Source of the DNA: Aminipila sp047974845
GTDB taxonomy: Bacteria > Bacillota > Clostridia > Peptostreptococcales > Anaerovoracaceae
Reading direction: 5' to 3'
NCBI GenBank assembly: GCA_047974845.1
Contig: JBKECQ010000008.1
Coordinates: 33,615-97,614 of the forward strand
DNA: 64,000 nt
Shown here: positions 25,360-33,622 of the stretch, in pieces
How the letters are laid out: the number at the start of each line of letters is the position of its first letter
Position numbering within the stretch: position 1 is the stretch's first letter
Notes under the pieces: model-generated
Told to the model about the DNA's origin: nothing
Database searches by the model: none
Seen by the model: only the letters and a program-made list of their open reading frames with translations
Position numbers and translations under genes: made by a program

Positions 25360-26307
25360 GTGATAGAAATCGAAAAACCAACAATAGAGTGTATATTCTC
25401 AGAAGAAGATGCGAATTACGGTAAGTTTGTAGTAGAACCACTTGAAAGAGGATATGGAACTACACTAGGTAATAGCTTGAGAAGAATTCTTCTTAGCTCA
25501 CTTCCTGGTGCTGCGGTAACATCCGTTAAAATTGATGGAATTCTTCATGAATTTTCAACTATTCCTGGAGTAAAGGAAGATGTTACTGAAATAATACTAA
25601 ATCTTAAGAAGCTTGCTGTTAGACTTAACGGCGAAAACACTAAGAGAGTTATTATCAACGCTGTAGGACCTAAAATTGTAACCGCTGCAGACATTATCGG
25701 TGATATGGAAATGGAAATCTTCAATCCCGATTTGCACATAGCAACACTTGAAGAAAATGCAACACTGGTTATGGAAATAAACTTGTCCAGAGGTAGAGGA
25801 TACGTTCCGGCTGAACAGAACAAGACAGACTCCACACCAATCGCAGTGATTCCTGTGGATTCAATTTTTACACCAGTTCGTAAAGTGAACTTTACAGTAG
25901 AAAACACAAGAGTGGGTCAGGTAACTGACTATGATAAACTGATTCTGGAAATCTGGACAGATGGCTCAATTACCCCGGAAGAAGGAGTATCTATAGGAGC
26001 TAAGATAATGCAGGAACACTTAAACCTGTTTATTGAACTTACTGATGCTACTGACTCTATGGAAATTATGGTTGAGAAGGAAGAAGACCAGAAGGAAAAG
26101 GCTCTTGAAATGACTATTGAAGAACTAGAACTTTCAGTGCGTTCATTCAACTGTTTAAAGAGGGCTGCAATAAATACCGTAGAAGAGCTTACACATCGTT
26201 CCGAAGAGGATATGATGAAGGTTAGAAACCTTGGTAAGAAATCTTTAGACGAAGTAAAACACAAACTTGAAGAATTAGGACTTGGGTTAAGACCAAGTGA
26301 CGAATAG
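25360..26307 (+). CDS. rpoA: RNA polymerase alpha subunit
   Basis: 315 aa from GTG 25360 behind GGGAGGG. The N-terminal dimerisation domain (EPLERGYGTTLGNSLRRILL) and C-terminal alpha-CTD (LELSVRSFNCLKRAAINTV, KVRNLGKKSLDEV), which contacts UP elements and activators, are both intact. Last but one gene of the cluster. Confidence 0.98.
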   Translation: MIEIEKPTIECIFSEEDANYGKFVVEPLERGYGTTLGNSLRRILLSSLPGAAVTSVKIDGILHEFSTIPGVKEDVTEIILNLKKLAVRLNGENTKRVIINAVGPKIVTAADIIGDMEMEIFNPDLHIATLEENATLVMEINLSRGRGYVPAEQNKTDSTPIAVIPVDSIFTPVRKVNFTVENTRVGQVTDYDKLILEIWTDGSITPEEGVSIGAKIMQEHLNLFIELTDATDSMEIMVEKEEDQKEKALEMTIEELELSVRSFNCLKRAAINTVEELTHRSEEDMMKVRNLGKKSLDEVKHKLEELGLGLRPSDE

Positions 26308-26310
26308 TAG

Positions 26311-26339
26311 TTGCGAAGGCCCCTTGGGGAACCTCGCAA
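26311..26339 (+). promoter_or_regulatory. Hairpin abutting the rplQ ribosome site (copy 2)
   Basis: TTGCGA (26311-26316) / TCGCAA (26334-26339), GG/CC and a CCCC/GGGG inner stem, followed by GGAAAGGAG. It has the same outer stem as the element before rpsH. Confidence 0.75.
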
Positions 26340-26355
26340 GGAAAGGAGAAGAGTT

Positions 26356-26697
26356 ATGCCAGGATACAGAAAACTAGGCAGACCTACTGCTCATAGAAAA
26401 GCAATGCTTAGAAATATCGTTACTGACCTTTTTAGAGAAGGCCGTATTTCTACAACTGACTGCAGAGCAAAGGAAGCTAGAAGAGAAGCAGAAAAGCTTA
26501 TCACACTTGCAAAGCGTGGAGATCTTCATGCTAGAAGACAGGTTCTTGCATATGTGTATGATGAAGACGTAGTAACAAAGCTATTTGACGAGATCGCTCC
26601 AAAATATGCTGAAAGACACGGCGGATATACAAGAATCTTAAAATTAGGACCAAGACAGGGAGACTGCGCTGAAGTAGTATTCTTAGAGCTTGTATAG
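26356..26697 (+). CDS. rplQ: 50S ribosomal protein L17
   Basis: 113 aa from ATG 26356 (MPGYRKLGRPTAHRKAMLRN), 4-5 nt after AAAGGAGAAGAG. An in-frame ATG-type start at 26311 falls inside the hairpin and is rejected. Closes the alpha block; a strong terminator follows. Confidence 0.98.
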   Translation: MPGYRKLGRPTAHRKAMLRNIVTDLFREGRISTTDCRAKEARREAEKLITLAKRGDLHARRQVLAYVYDEDVVTKLFDEIAPKYAERHGGYTRILKLGPRQGDCAEVVFLELV

Positions 26698-26790
26698 GTT
26701 CAACGCAAGAGCAATCCACCTTAGGCTTTTCTTACTTAGCGGCAAATGTCGTTTAAATAGAATTTAAGAGAAGGCTATAAATAGAAATTT

Positions 26791-26822
26791 AGGCGCGCAA
26801 TTTTTGCGCGCCTTATTTTTTA
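26791..26822 (+). terminator. Terminator of the ribosomal supercluster
   Basis: Perfect 10-bp stem AGGCGCGCAA (26791-26800) / TTGCGCGCCT (26804-26813) with a three-base loop and TATTTTTTATAT. Confidence 0.95.
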
Positions 26823-26891
26823 TATATTAAAGAGTATGACAAATTACAAGTAAAATAAATCGAATCAAGAGCAGTTTTTTTAAAGAAAGTA

Positions 26892-26920
26892 TTGCTAAAA
26901 ATAATATGATGAAGTATGAT
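26892..26920 (+). promoter_or_regulatory. Promoter of the ECF module
   Basis: TTGCTA (26892-26897), 17-nt spacer, TATGAT (26915-26920). The upstream 20 bp resemble those of the rpsJ promoter (T-run, AAA, AAAGTATTGC). Confidence 0.6.
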
Positions 26921-27192
26921 AAAAAACAGTTATAAACATATTTACAATTGATAAGATATGTAGTTAAGAAAAGATATAACATTAGAGTACAACATATAAT
27001 CGTTTAAACTTCAATATAAGTGCTTATTGTAAATTAACGATTTAATGATAAAGAATAGATTTTAGTTGCTAATTTTGAGAATTACAAGATAGCGAAGTAT
27101 AATTTAACACTAAAGGCAGAGAATGAAGATTATAGGATTAGTTTAAGTATTTATATACTGCGAGATAGCGCGAGGCTTGATGGAATAAACGT
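26921..27192 (+). other. AT-rich leader before ecfA1
   Basis: About 270 nt without a gene. A nested stem is visible: AATCGTTTAA (26999-27007 region) / TTAACGATT (27034-27042), enclosing CAATATAAG / CTTATTG. The ribosome site before ecfA1 is weak (GATGGA), so the leader could matter for translation. No known riboswitch was recognised. Confidence 0.4.
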
Positions 27193-28032
27193 ATGGAAAA
27201 TATAATTAAAATAGAAAACTTAAAATTTTGTTATACTAGGGAAGTCGATCAGATGCTGGTAGAAGCCATAAAGGATGTTAGCCTTGATATAAAAAAGGGA
27301 AGCTTTGTATCTATAATTGGCAAGAATGGATCCGGCAAATCTACCCTAGCAAAGAATATTAATGCACTTCTTCTTCCAAGTTGCGGGGCGGTGTACGTAA
27401 AAGGTTTTGATACTAAGGATGACGACCATATTTGGGATATAAGGCAAACCGCAGGTATGGTGTTTCAGAATCCTGACAATCAGCTGGTATCTTCTATTGT
27501 AGAAGATGATGTAGCCTTTGGCCCTGAAAACTTAGGCATAGAGCCTACACAAATTAGGGTACGCGTAGATGAAGCCTTAAATGCGGTAAATATGTATGAA
27601 CATAGAAAAAAGGCACCTCATTTGCTTTCCGGTGGGCAGAAACAGAGAATTGCCATAGCCGGAGTTGTGGCTATGAAACCAGACTGCATTATATTTGATG
27701 AACCTACAGCAATGCTGGACCCAAAGGGAAGAGCAGAAGTGATGTCTATTATTAGCAGATTAAATAAAGAAGGCATTACCGTGGTTCTAATAACTCACTT
27801 TATGGAAGAAGCAGCAGATTCTGACAGAATAATTATAATGGATAGGGGAGAAGTTGTCTTAGACGGAACTCCAATAGAGATATTCTCAGAGGTAGATAAA
27901 ATACGTGAGTTAGGGTTAGATGTTCCCATAGCAGTAGATTTAGCAGATGGTCTGAGGAAGCAAGGTATAAATATTCCTAAAAATATTATTCGTACAGAGG
28001 AAATGGTGGAGTTTTTATGTCAATACAAGTAA
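27193..28032 (+). CDS. ecfA1: ECF transporter ATPase 1
   Basis: 279 aa. Walker A GKNGSGKST (residues about 42-50), Q-loop MVFQNPDNQ, signature LSGGQKQR, Walker B CIIFDEPTAML. One of two ATPases of an energy-coupling-factor vitamin/metal transporter, placed after rplQ as in most Firmicutes. It overlaps ecfA2 by 16 nt. Confidence 0.96.
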   Translation: MENIIKIENLKFCYTREVDQMLVEAIKDVSLDIKKGSFVSIIGKNGSGKSTLAKNINALLLPSCGAVYVKGFDTKDDDHIWDIRQTAGMVFQNPDNQLVSSIVEDDVAFGPENLGIEPTQIRVRVDEALNAVNMYEHRKKAPHLLSGGQKQRIAIAGVVAMKPDCIIFDEPTAMLDPKGRAEVMSIISRLNKEGITVVLITHFMEEAADSDRIIIMDRGEVVLDGTPIEIFSEVDKIRELGLDVPIAVDLADGLRKQGINIPKNIIRTEEMVEFLCQYK

Positions 28033-28865
28033 AAAATTTAAAGCATATATATAGCCAAGGAATGCCCTTTGAATCTGTAGCGCTAGATAACATAAATTTT
28101 GAAATAAATGATGGAGAGTTTGTTGGAATAATTGGACATACCGGTTCAGGCAAGTCTACACTTGTACAACATTTCAATGGGCTTTTAAAACCAAACGAGG
28201 GTGAAATAATTGTTAATGGCGTAAATATAACGGAGAAAGGGATTTCCATGAAATCCATCAGGCGACAAATTGGACTTGTGTTTCAGTATCCAGAGTATCA
28301 GCTTTTTGAGGAAACAGTTAAAGAAGATGTTGCATTTGGGCCAATAAATCTAGGGCTTAGCAGTGAAGAAGTTGACCAAAGGGTTAGAGAAGCCATAGAA
28401 TTAGTAGGGCTTGATTATGATGAAATTGCAGACAGATCTCCCTTTGACCTATCAGGAGGGCAAAAAAGAAGAGTTGCCATAGCAGGTGTAATTGCAATGA
28501 AGCCGGAAGTGCTTATTTTGGACGAACCTACAGCAGGTCTTGATCCTAAGGCGCATAAGGATTTACTTAATGTAATAAAGAGGATTCATAAAGAACAGGG
28601 CAGCATACTGGTTTTAGTTTCACACAACATGAGGGATATAGCTGCTTTAGCAGATAAGGTATTAGTAATTGAGAAGGGAAAACTAGCAATGTCCGGCACG
28701 CCTAGACAGGTTTTCTCCAATAGAGATGAGCTAATAAAAATCGGGCTTAGTGTGCCTCCTGTAGCAGAAATATTATATAAAATACGTGATAAAGGCTTTG
28801 ACATTGATCCAAATGTTTTAAACTTAGATGAAGCTGTAGAAAGACTAATAGGAAAACTACGATGA
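28017..28865 (+). CDS. ecfA2: ECF transporter ATPase 2
   Basis: 282 aa. Walker A GHTGSGKST, Q-loop LVFQYPEYQ, signature LSGGQKRR, Walker B VLILDEPTAGLD. It forms a heterodimer with EcfA1 and serves several substrate-binding S components encoded elsewhere. It overlaps both neighbours, indicating tight coupling. Confidence 0.96.
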   Translation: MSIQVKNLKHIYSQGMPFESVALDNINFEINDGEFVGIIGHTGSGKSTLVQHFNGLLKPNEGEIIVNGVNITEKGISMKSIRRQIGLVFQYPEYQLFEETVKEDVAFGPINLGLSSEEVDQRVREAIELVGLDYDEIADRSPFDLSGGQKRRVAIAGVIAMKPEVLILDEPTAGLDPKAHKDLLNVIKRIHKEQGSILVLVSHNMRDIAALADKVLVIEKGKLAMSGTPRQVFSNRDELIKIGLSVPPVAEILYKIRDKGFDIDPNVLNLDEAVERLIGKLR

Positions 28866-29662
28866 TTAGAGATATTACTTTAGGACAATATTATCCCGGA
28901 GATTCAGTAATACATAGGCTGGATCCCAGAATTAAGATTATTGGAACATTTATATATATTATAGCGCTGTTTGTTGTAAGCGATTTTATTGGATTTGCCA
29001 TATCAGCATTAATGCTTTCCATAATAGTAGGAATATCCAAAGTTCCCTTTGGGTTTATATCAAAAGGGCTAAAGCCGGTATTTTTAATTATTGCTTTAAC
29101 CTTTTTAATTAATATGTTTATGACCGACGGAGAGCTATTATTTAAAATTGGATTTTTAAAGCTTACCAAAGAGGGTCTTTACAATGCTTGTTTTATGGGC
29201 TTAAGATTGATATTACTTATTTTTGGTTCATCTATTCTAACCCTTACTACTAAGCCGATTAGCTTAACCGATGGAATAGAATATTTATTGAATCCATTAA
29301 AAAAGATAGGTGTACCGGCACATGAACTGGCTATGATGATGACAATTGCATTAAGGTTTATACCAACTTTATTAGAGGAAACAGATAAAATAATGAAAGC
29401 TCAGATGGCAAGAGGGGCAGACTTTGAGAGTGGAAATATAATGAAGAGAGCTAAGAGCCTGATTCCTCTGTTAGTACCACTGTTTATAAGCGCTTTTAGA
29501 ATAGCACAGGACTTAGCCATGGCCATGGAAGCCAGATGTTATCGCGGAGGTAAGTTCAGAACAAGACTTCATGAGATGAGGTTGAAAAGTAGAGATTATT
29601 CTGCGGTCACAATAATGATTTTGTTTTTAGCATTAATTATTTTTCAGGGGCGTATAATATAG
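28862..29662 (+). CDS. ecfT: ECF transporter transmembrane subunit EcfT
   Basis: 266 aa with about five to six membrane segments. The two coupling-helix signatures are visible as MARGADFESG and MEARCYRGG (the Ala-Arg-Gly type). It begins in the ATGA overlap with ecfA2. The truA-rplM-rpsI genes that commonly follow in Firmicutes are absent here. Confidence 0.95.
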   Translation: MIRDITLGQYYPGDSVIHRLDPRIKIIGTFIYIIALFVVSDFIGFAISALMLSIIVGISKVPFGFISKGLKPVFLIIALTFLINMFMTDGELLFKIGFLKLTKEGLYNACFMGLRLILLIFGSSILTLTTKPISLTDGIEYLLNPLKKIGVPAHELAMMMTIALRFIPTLLEETDKIMKAQMARGADFESGNIMKRAKSLIPLLVPLFISAFRIAQDLAMAMEARCYRGGKFRTRLHEMRLKSRDYSAVTIMILFLALIIFQGRII

Positions 29663-29690
29663 GAAGAATATATTATAAAGGAATGATTAG

Positions 29691-30743
29691 GTGAAGCATA
29701 TAAAGCTTGTATTGACAGCACTAACTTTAACGGCAGTGCTGTTATTTATTCTTATAGTCGGTCCTTCTGTGGAGGCTAAGCTTACCAGCAACAAAACAGA
29801 GGGAAGGACAGTAAGCGAACTGAACAAAGAGGATAGCAAATCTGCCAGTTCAGATATAAGTGTAGAAAACCAGGAGCAAGAAGAATTGCTCACATATGGT
29901 TTTAATTTAAAGTACGATAAATACTTGGTAGAGGCGCCATATACCTATGTAGTAAATGGTGAAGAACGCTGTTTTCAATTTGATGTTATGCGAGAAAAAA
30001 TAGCTGTTGCAGAAACAGGCTTAAGTAAATATCGTCTAACATATATTGATAATTACAAAAATAGAAATGGGTATGCACCTTTTTATAAAGGAGGAACTGT
30101 TGACCCACTTGGTACTAATAGAAGCGCTGCAGCACCGGCTTACGCAGATATAAACAACTTGAATGAGTTTATTTATCTTGAAGACGGAACCTTAGTGGAA
30201 GTATTGGAAGAGGATGAAGATTATACTTTGGTTGCCATAGTTGGAACAGGAAATGAGTACTCTGTTCCAAGTCGCTATGTCCCAACTGATGACTGTTTAA
30301 CCCAGCTGAAAAAAGTTGTTGTAGTTGATAGAACCAACCAAAACATAGCTACATTTGAAAAGGAAGATCAGTGGAATGTTACTTCATATAGTATGGCCAC
30401 AACGGGAAAAGAAGGTAAGTACCATGAACTGACACCCTTGGGATACTATTATGCCATAGAGAGAAAAGTAAAGTTTTTTTATGTAAAGGATGGAACAAAT
30501 GAAATAGAGGGATATGCACCATATGCTGTTAGGTTTAGTGGTGGAGCATATATACACGGGGTCTCAGTAGGCTATAAATATGCTGAAGACGGCACCCAGA
30601 TTGACCCTGGGCTGAGAGAATTTTCAAGCAGTATAGGAACGGTTCCACTTTCACACAAATGCGTTAGAAACTATACTTCTCATGCTAAATTTATTTATGA
30701 CTGGTATGAGCATGGGAAGACCATTGTAATAGTTATAGAATAG
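29691..30743 (+). CDS. L,D-transpeptidase-like (YkuD) exported protein
   Basis: 350 aa from GTG 29691. It has an N-terminal signal or anchor helix (residues 5-27), a Ser/Glu-rich linker, a central domain, and a C-terminal YkuD domain. The catalytic stretch reads YIHGVS followed by LSHKCVRN; the family normally has SHGCVR, so the Gly before the nucleophilic Cys is Lys. His and Cys are kept. Members cross-link peptidoglycan by 3-3 bonds or act on spore and wall polymers. Whether the Lys variant is active is unknown. It is followed 9 nt later by trmB. Confidence 0.82.
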   Translation: MKHIKLVLTALTLTAVLLFILIVGPSVEAKLTSNKTEGRTVSELNKEDSKSASSDISVENQEQEELLTYGFNLKYDKYLVEAPYTYVVNGEERCFQFDVMREKIAVAETGLSKYRLTYIDNYKNRNGYAPFYKGGTVDPLGTNRSAAAPAYADINNLNEFIYLEDGTLVEVLEEDEDYTLVAIVGTGNEYSVPSRYVPTDDCLTQLKKVVVVDRTNQNIATFEKEDQWNVTSYSMATTGKEGKYHELTPLGYYYAIERKVKFFYVKDGTNEIEGYAPYAVRFSGGAYIHGVSVGYKYAEDGTQIDPGLREFSSSIGTVPLSHKCVRNYTSHAKFIYDWYEHGKTIVIVIE

Positions 30744-30752
30744 GAAGGGCTA

Positions 30753-31391
30753 ATGAGACAAAGAAAAGTAAAAAATCTTGAAGAAAAATTGAGCAACTTT
30801 ACAAAAATGATAATAGAGGATGGTAAGGAGCTTAAAGGCAATTGGAAGAGTATATTTGAAAATGAAAATGAGGTTTTTTTGGAACTGGGCTGTGGAAAAG
30901 GAAAGTTTTCCATTCAGCAGGCTGTCTTAAATCCCCATAGAAATTTTATAGCAGTAGAAGGACAGGAAAATATAATACTTAGAGCCTTAGAAAAAGCAGC
31001 AGAAAATAATGTAAAAAATATAAAATTTATTAAATCATATATTAATGATATATCGGACTTTTTTGAGGAAGGCGAACTCAGTGGTATATATTTAAATTTT
31101 AGTGATCCATGGCCAAAAGAGAGGCACGCCAAGAGAAGATTAACGCACAGAAGATATTTAAAAGGCTATAAAAATGTAATCAAACAAGGTGGGTTTGTAG
31201 AATTCAAAACGGATAATGACCCATTGTTTGAATTTTCTTTAGAGGAAATAAAGGATATGGAGTATAAGGTCTGTGAGTTAACTAAAGACCTACATTCCTC
31301 TGATTATGAATCTAAGAATATTACTACAGAGTATGAAGAAAAATTTAAATCATTTGGTAAGAATATAAATTATGTAAAAATAAGCTTTTAA
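30753..31391 (+). CDS. trmB: tRNA (guanine-N7-)-methyltransferase
   Basis: 212 aa. SAM-binding ELGCGKGKF, then LNFSDPWPKERHAKRRL (residues about 112-128) is the TrmB signature for m7G46 in tRNA. Standard length. It is probably cotranscribed with the transpeptidase-like gene, and a large terminator follows. Confidence 0.95.
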   Translation: MRQRKVKNLEEKLSNFTKMIIEDGKELKGNWKSIFENENEVFLELGCGKGKFSIQQAVLNPHRNFIAVEGQENIILRALEKAAENNVKNIKFIKSYINDISDFFEEGELSGIYLNFSDPWPKERHAKRRLTHRRYLKGYKNVIKQGGFVEFKTDNDPLFEFSLEEIKDMEYKVCELTKDLHSSDYESKNITTEYEEKFKSFGKNINYVKISF

Positions 31392-31394
31392 TAA

Positions 31395-31494
31395 AAAAAC
31401 CTTGGAAGTGATATGAACCGACTTTCCAATCGTTAGAATTTTAGGTCTAACTTTTGGGGGTCGGTTCATTTTAAAATATCTATCCAAGGTTTTT
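31395..31494. terminator. Long nested terminator (trmB / spoIIQ, bidirectional)
   Basis: Outer stem AAAAACCTTGGA (31395-31406) / TCCAAGGTTTTT (31483-31494), T-rich on both strands. The loop carries a 55-bp inverted-repeat element (31414-31468). It can serve trmB and the converging M23 gene. Confidence 0.85.
31414..31468. mobile_element. 55-bp remnant with IS3-type terminal repeats
   Basis: TGAACCGAC (31414-31422) / GTCGGTTCA (31460-31468), with inner GTTAGA / TCTAAC. Read on the minus strand the right end is TGAACCGACCCCCAAAAGTT, close to the ends of IS3-family (IS150-group) insertion sequences. There is no transposase and no clear target duplication, so it is a decayed or miniature element at best. 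Confidence 0.45.
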
Positions 31495-31593
31495 AAAAAA
31501 TGATAAATTTAATTTTAGAGATTTTTAAATAAAGTGTGCAAGTTTATAGTGTACACATAACTATGTGTATAAGGATTCTACAATTTTAAAGCT

Positions 31594-32262
31594 TTAAAAC
31601 TGGATATAATCCGAAGGATTAACTAATGTCCCATCCTTCTCCATTTCAAAATGCAAATGAGATTCTTGAGATGATTCAAATAATGCAGTATCACCTATAC
31701 CACCTAAGATATCTCCCTGTTTAACAACATCACCTACTTCAACGGAAAGAGTAGGAGAAAGGTTTGAATAAGTTGTAATAAATCCATTACCGTGGTTTAT
31801 TTTGATAGTTTCACCCAATCTATCATCCTTAAAAGTTTCAACAACTGTGCCTGATGCGACAGCTTGTACTCTTGAGTCAAGGGTAGAAGCGATATCAACA
31901 CCATTGTGAACCATGTACTGATTTAGTGTTGGTGAATAAATTGGCATTTCTGTGGAATACTTTACAGTAACAGAGCCTTGAACAGGAGAGACCCATTCTG
32001 AAGCTGCTGCCCCACCATTTTCGTTTTGTCCGTTAGAATTTGGATTGTCTTTGCTGTCAACGGTTGGAACTCTTTTGGTTACGCTTCTATCCTCAGATTC
32101 GTTCACTTGCGGGATAGTCATGTTATTGTTATCAGATAAATTAATTTTATCCAAGCTTGATTTTACGGTAAAAACCGATGCAAGGGCAACAACACTGAAA
32201 CAAAGCACCAGAGCTACAGCAACTCTATCCATTGGCTTTTTATCTTTTAATTTTTGTCGCAT
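31594..32262 (-). CDS. M23 peptidase-domain protein, SpoIIQ-like
   Basis: 222 aa. The N-terminal cytoplasmic tail is followed by one membrane helix (VALVLCFSVVALASVF, residues about 16-31) and a linker, then an M23 LytM domain with HNGVDIA and ESHLHFEM, so the zinc ligands appear intact. The size and layout fit SpoIIQ, the forespore partner of SpoIIIAH in clostridia. A sigma-F-like promoter lies just upstream, supporting this. A general cell-wall endopeptidase is the alternative. TAAGGAGGTG precedes the ATG. Confidence 0.82.
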   Translation of the reverse strand: MRQKLKDKKPMDRVAVALVLCFSVVALASVFTVKSSLDKINLSDNNNMTIPQVNESEDRSVTKRVPTVDSKDNPNSNGQNENGGAAASEWVSPVQGSVTVKYSTEMPIYSPTLNQYMVHNGVDIASTLDSRVQAVASGTVVETFKDDRLGETIKINHGNGFITTYSNLSPTLSVEVGDVVKQGDILGGIGDTALFESSQESHLHFEMEKDGTLVNPSDYIQF

Positions 32263-32281
32263 AATTTACACCTCCTTAATG

Positions 32282-32310
32282 TATTATTGCCTTATTGCAG
32301 TATTTCATAC
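32282..32310 (-). promoter_or_regulatory. Sigma-F-like forespore promoter of the M23 gene
   Basis: On the minus strand GTATG (32310-32306), 14 nt, GGCAATAATA (32291-32282) fits the GGNNANANTR -10 of sigma-F fully and four of five -35 bases. Confidence 0.5.
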
Positions 32311-32323
32311 TTTATAGTATAAT
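32295..32323 (+). promoter_or_regulatory. Sigma-A promoter of the aminotransferase gene
   Basis: TTGCAG (32295-32300), 17-nt spacer, TATAAT (32318-32323). It overlaps the divergent sigma-F-like element. Confidence 0.65.
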
Positions 32324-32355
32324 ATTTTGTAATTTTAATAACGAGGGGTGAAGAA

Positions 32356-33591
32356 ATGTCAGAATTTATCATGGCACAACAAAACGGAAGGAAAATTCCG
32401 TTAGAAGATAAGATATTCGGTATTAGCAGATTAGCTAATGAAATGATTAAAGAAAAGGGAGAAGATGCAGTTACCAATGCAACTATTGGAGCTTTGCTTG
32501 ATGACGATGGAAATTTAGTAGTATTATCATCTGTAGTTGAAGTTCTAAGAAACTTAACTCCCGTGGATTACGCGGAATACGCTCCAATTGGAGGTACCGC
32601 TGAATTTAAAAAATATATTAAGAAAGCTGCTTTTGGGCAGTATGAACCTAAGTGCTACACTGAGGCTGTTGCAACACCGGGAGGAACTGGTGCAATAAGA
32701 AATACTATTGCAAACTATTCTCAAGTTGGAGATGAAGTTTTAACCTCTGACTGGTTTTGGGCAACATATAACTCCATAGCAGGAGAAATGGGTAGAAGTG
32801 TTACAACTTATAATTTATTTAATAATGAAGGAAAGTTTAACACTAAAGACTTTAAAGAAAAGGTAGAACAACTTCTTTTAAAACAAGATAGTTTAGTTAT
32901 AATAGTAAATACACCTGCACACAATCCCACCGGATACACTTTTTCATTGTCAGATTGGGATGAATTGCTAGAAGTGATTCAGAATGCAGCAAAAAAGGAC
33001 AAGAAGGTTGCACTTCTTGTGGACGTTGCATATATTGACTTTGCAGGAGATAGTGAAAAATACAGAGAATTTTTCCCGAAACTAGAAAACTTACAGGCAA
33101 ATGTGTTACCAATCGTAGCTTATAGCTTGTCAAAGACCTTCACCCTTTATGGTATGAGATGCGCTGCAATGATTTGTATGACACCGATTAAAGAAATAGC
33201 AGAAGAATTTGTGAGAGTATGTGAATTCTCTTCGAGATCATCATGGTCTAATTGCACAAGAGCATCTATGGTAGTTCTGACTAGAATATATCAAGATAAA
33301 GACCTTCTAAAGAAGGTAAATGAGGAAAGAGAATTTTATTGTGAGCTTCTGATTAAAAGAGGAAAAGCTTTTGAGGAAGAAGCAAAGAAAATCGGACTTG
33401 AGATTGTTCCTTTTGATTCAGGGTTCTTTGTTTCAATTCCTTGTGAAGATCCGGATGAAGCTTGCAGACAACTTCAGAAAGAGGGGATTTTCCTCGTACC
33501 GCTTGCAAAGGGCTTAAGAGTTTCTGTAGCCTCTATAACAGAAGAAAAATGCAGAATGTTACCTGCAAAAATATTAGATGTTTTAAAATAG
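32356..33591 (+). CDS. PLP-dependent aminotransferase, class I/II
   Basis: 411 aa. PGGTGAIRNTI in the N-terminal half, PAHNPTGYTF and the Schiff-base region YSLSKTFTLYGMR (residues about 255-267) identify a fold-type I aminotransferase of the aspartate/aromatic kind. The amino donor cannot be assigned by eye. It is 31 nt upstream of plsC, with no terminator between. Confidence 0.88.
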   Translation: MSEFIMAQQNGRKIPLEDKIFGISRLANEMIKEKGEDAVTNATIGALLDDDGNLVVLSSVVEVLRNLTPVDYAEYAPIGGTAEFKKYIKKAAFGQYEPKCYTEAVATPGGTGAIRNTIANYSQVGDEVLTSDWFWATYNSIAGEMGRSVTTYNLFNNEGKFNTKDFKEKVEQLLLKQDSLVIIVNTPAHNPTGYTFSLSDWDELLEVIQNAAKKDKKVALLVDVAYIDFAGDSEKYREFFPKLENLQANVLPIVAYSLSKTFTLYGMRCAAMICMTPIKEIAEEFVRVCEFSSRSSWSNCTRASMVVLTRIYQDKDLLKKVNEEREFYCELLIKRGKAFEEEAKKIGLEIVPFDSGFFVSIPCEDPDEACRQLQKEGIFLVPLAKGLRVSVASITEEKCRMLPAKILDVLK

Positions 33592-33622
33592 ATTTTGCAA
33601 TATAGGCGAAAGGAAGAGAGAA

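Noticed and set aside
11251..26339. Many antisense open frames in the ribosomal block
   Set aside because: All lie opposite well-conserved ribosomal genes and lack their own ribosome sites; they reflect codon bias of the sense strand.
26311..26355. Extended start for rplQ
   Set aside because: The extra residues fall in a hairpin and are not part of L17; ATG 26356 has the ribosome site.
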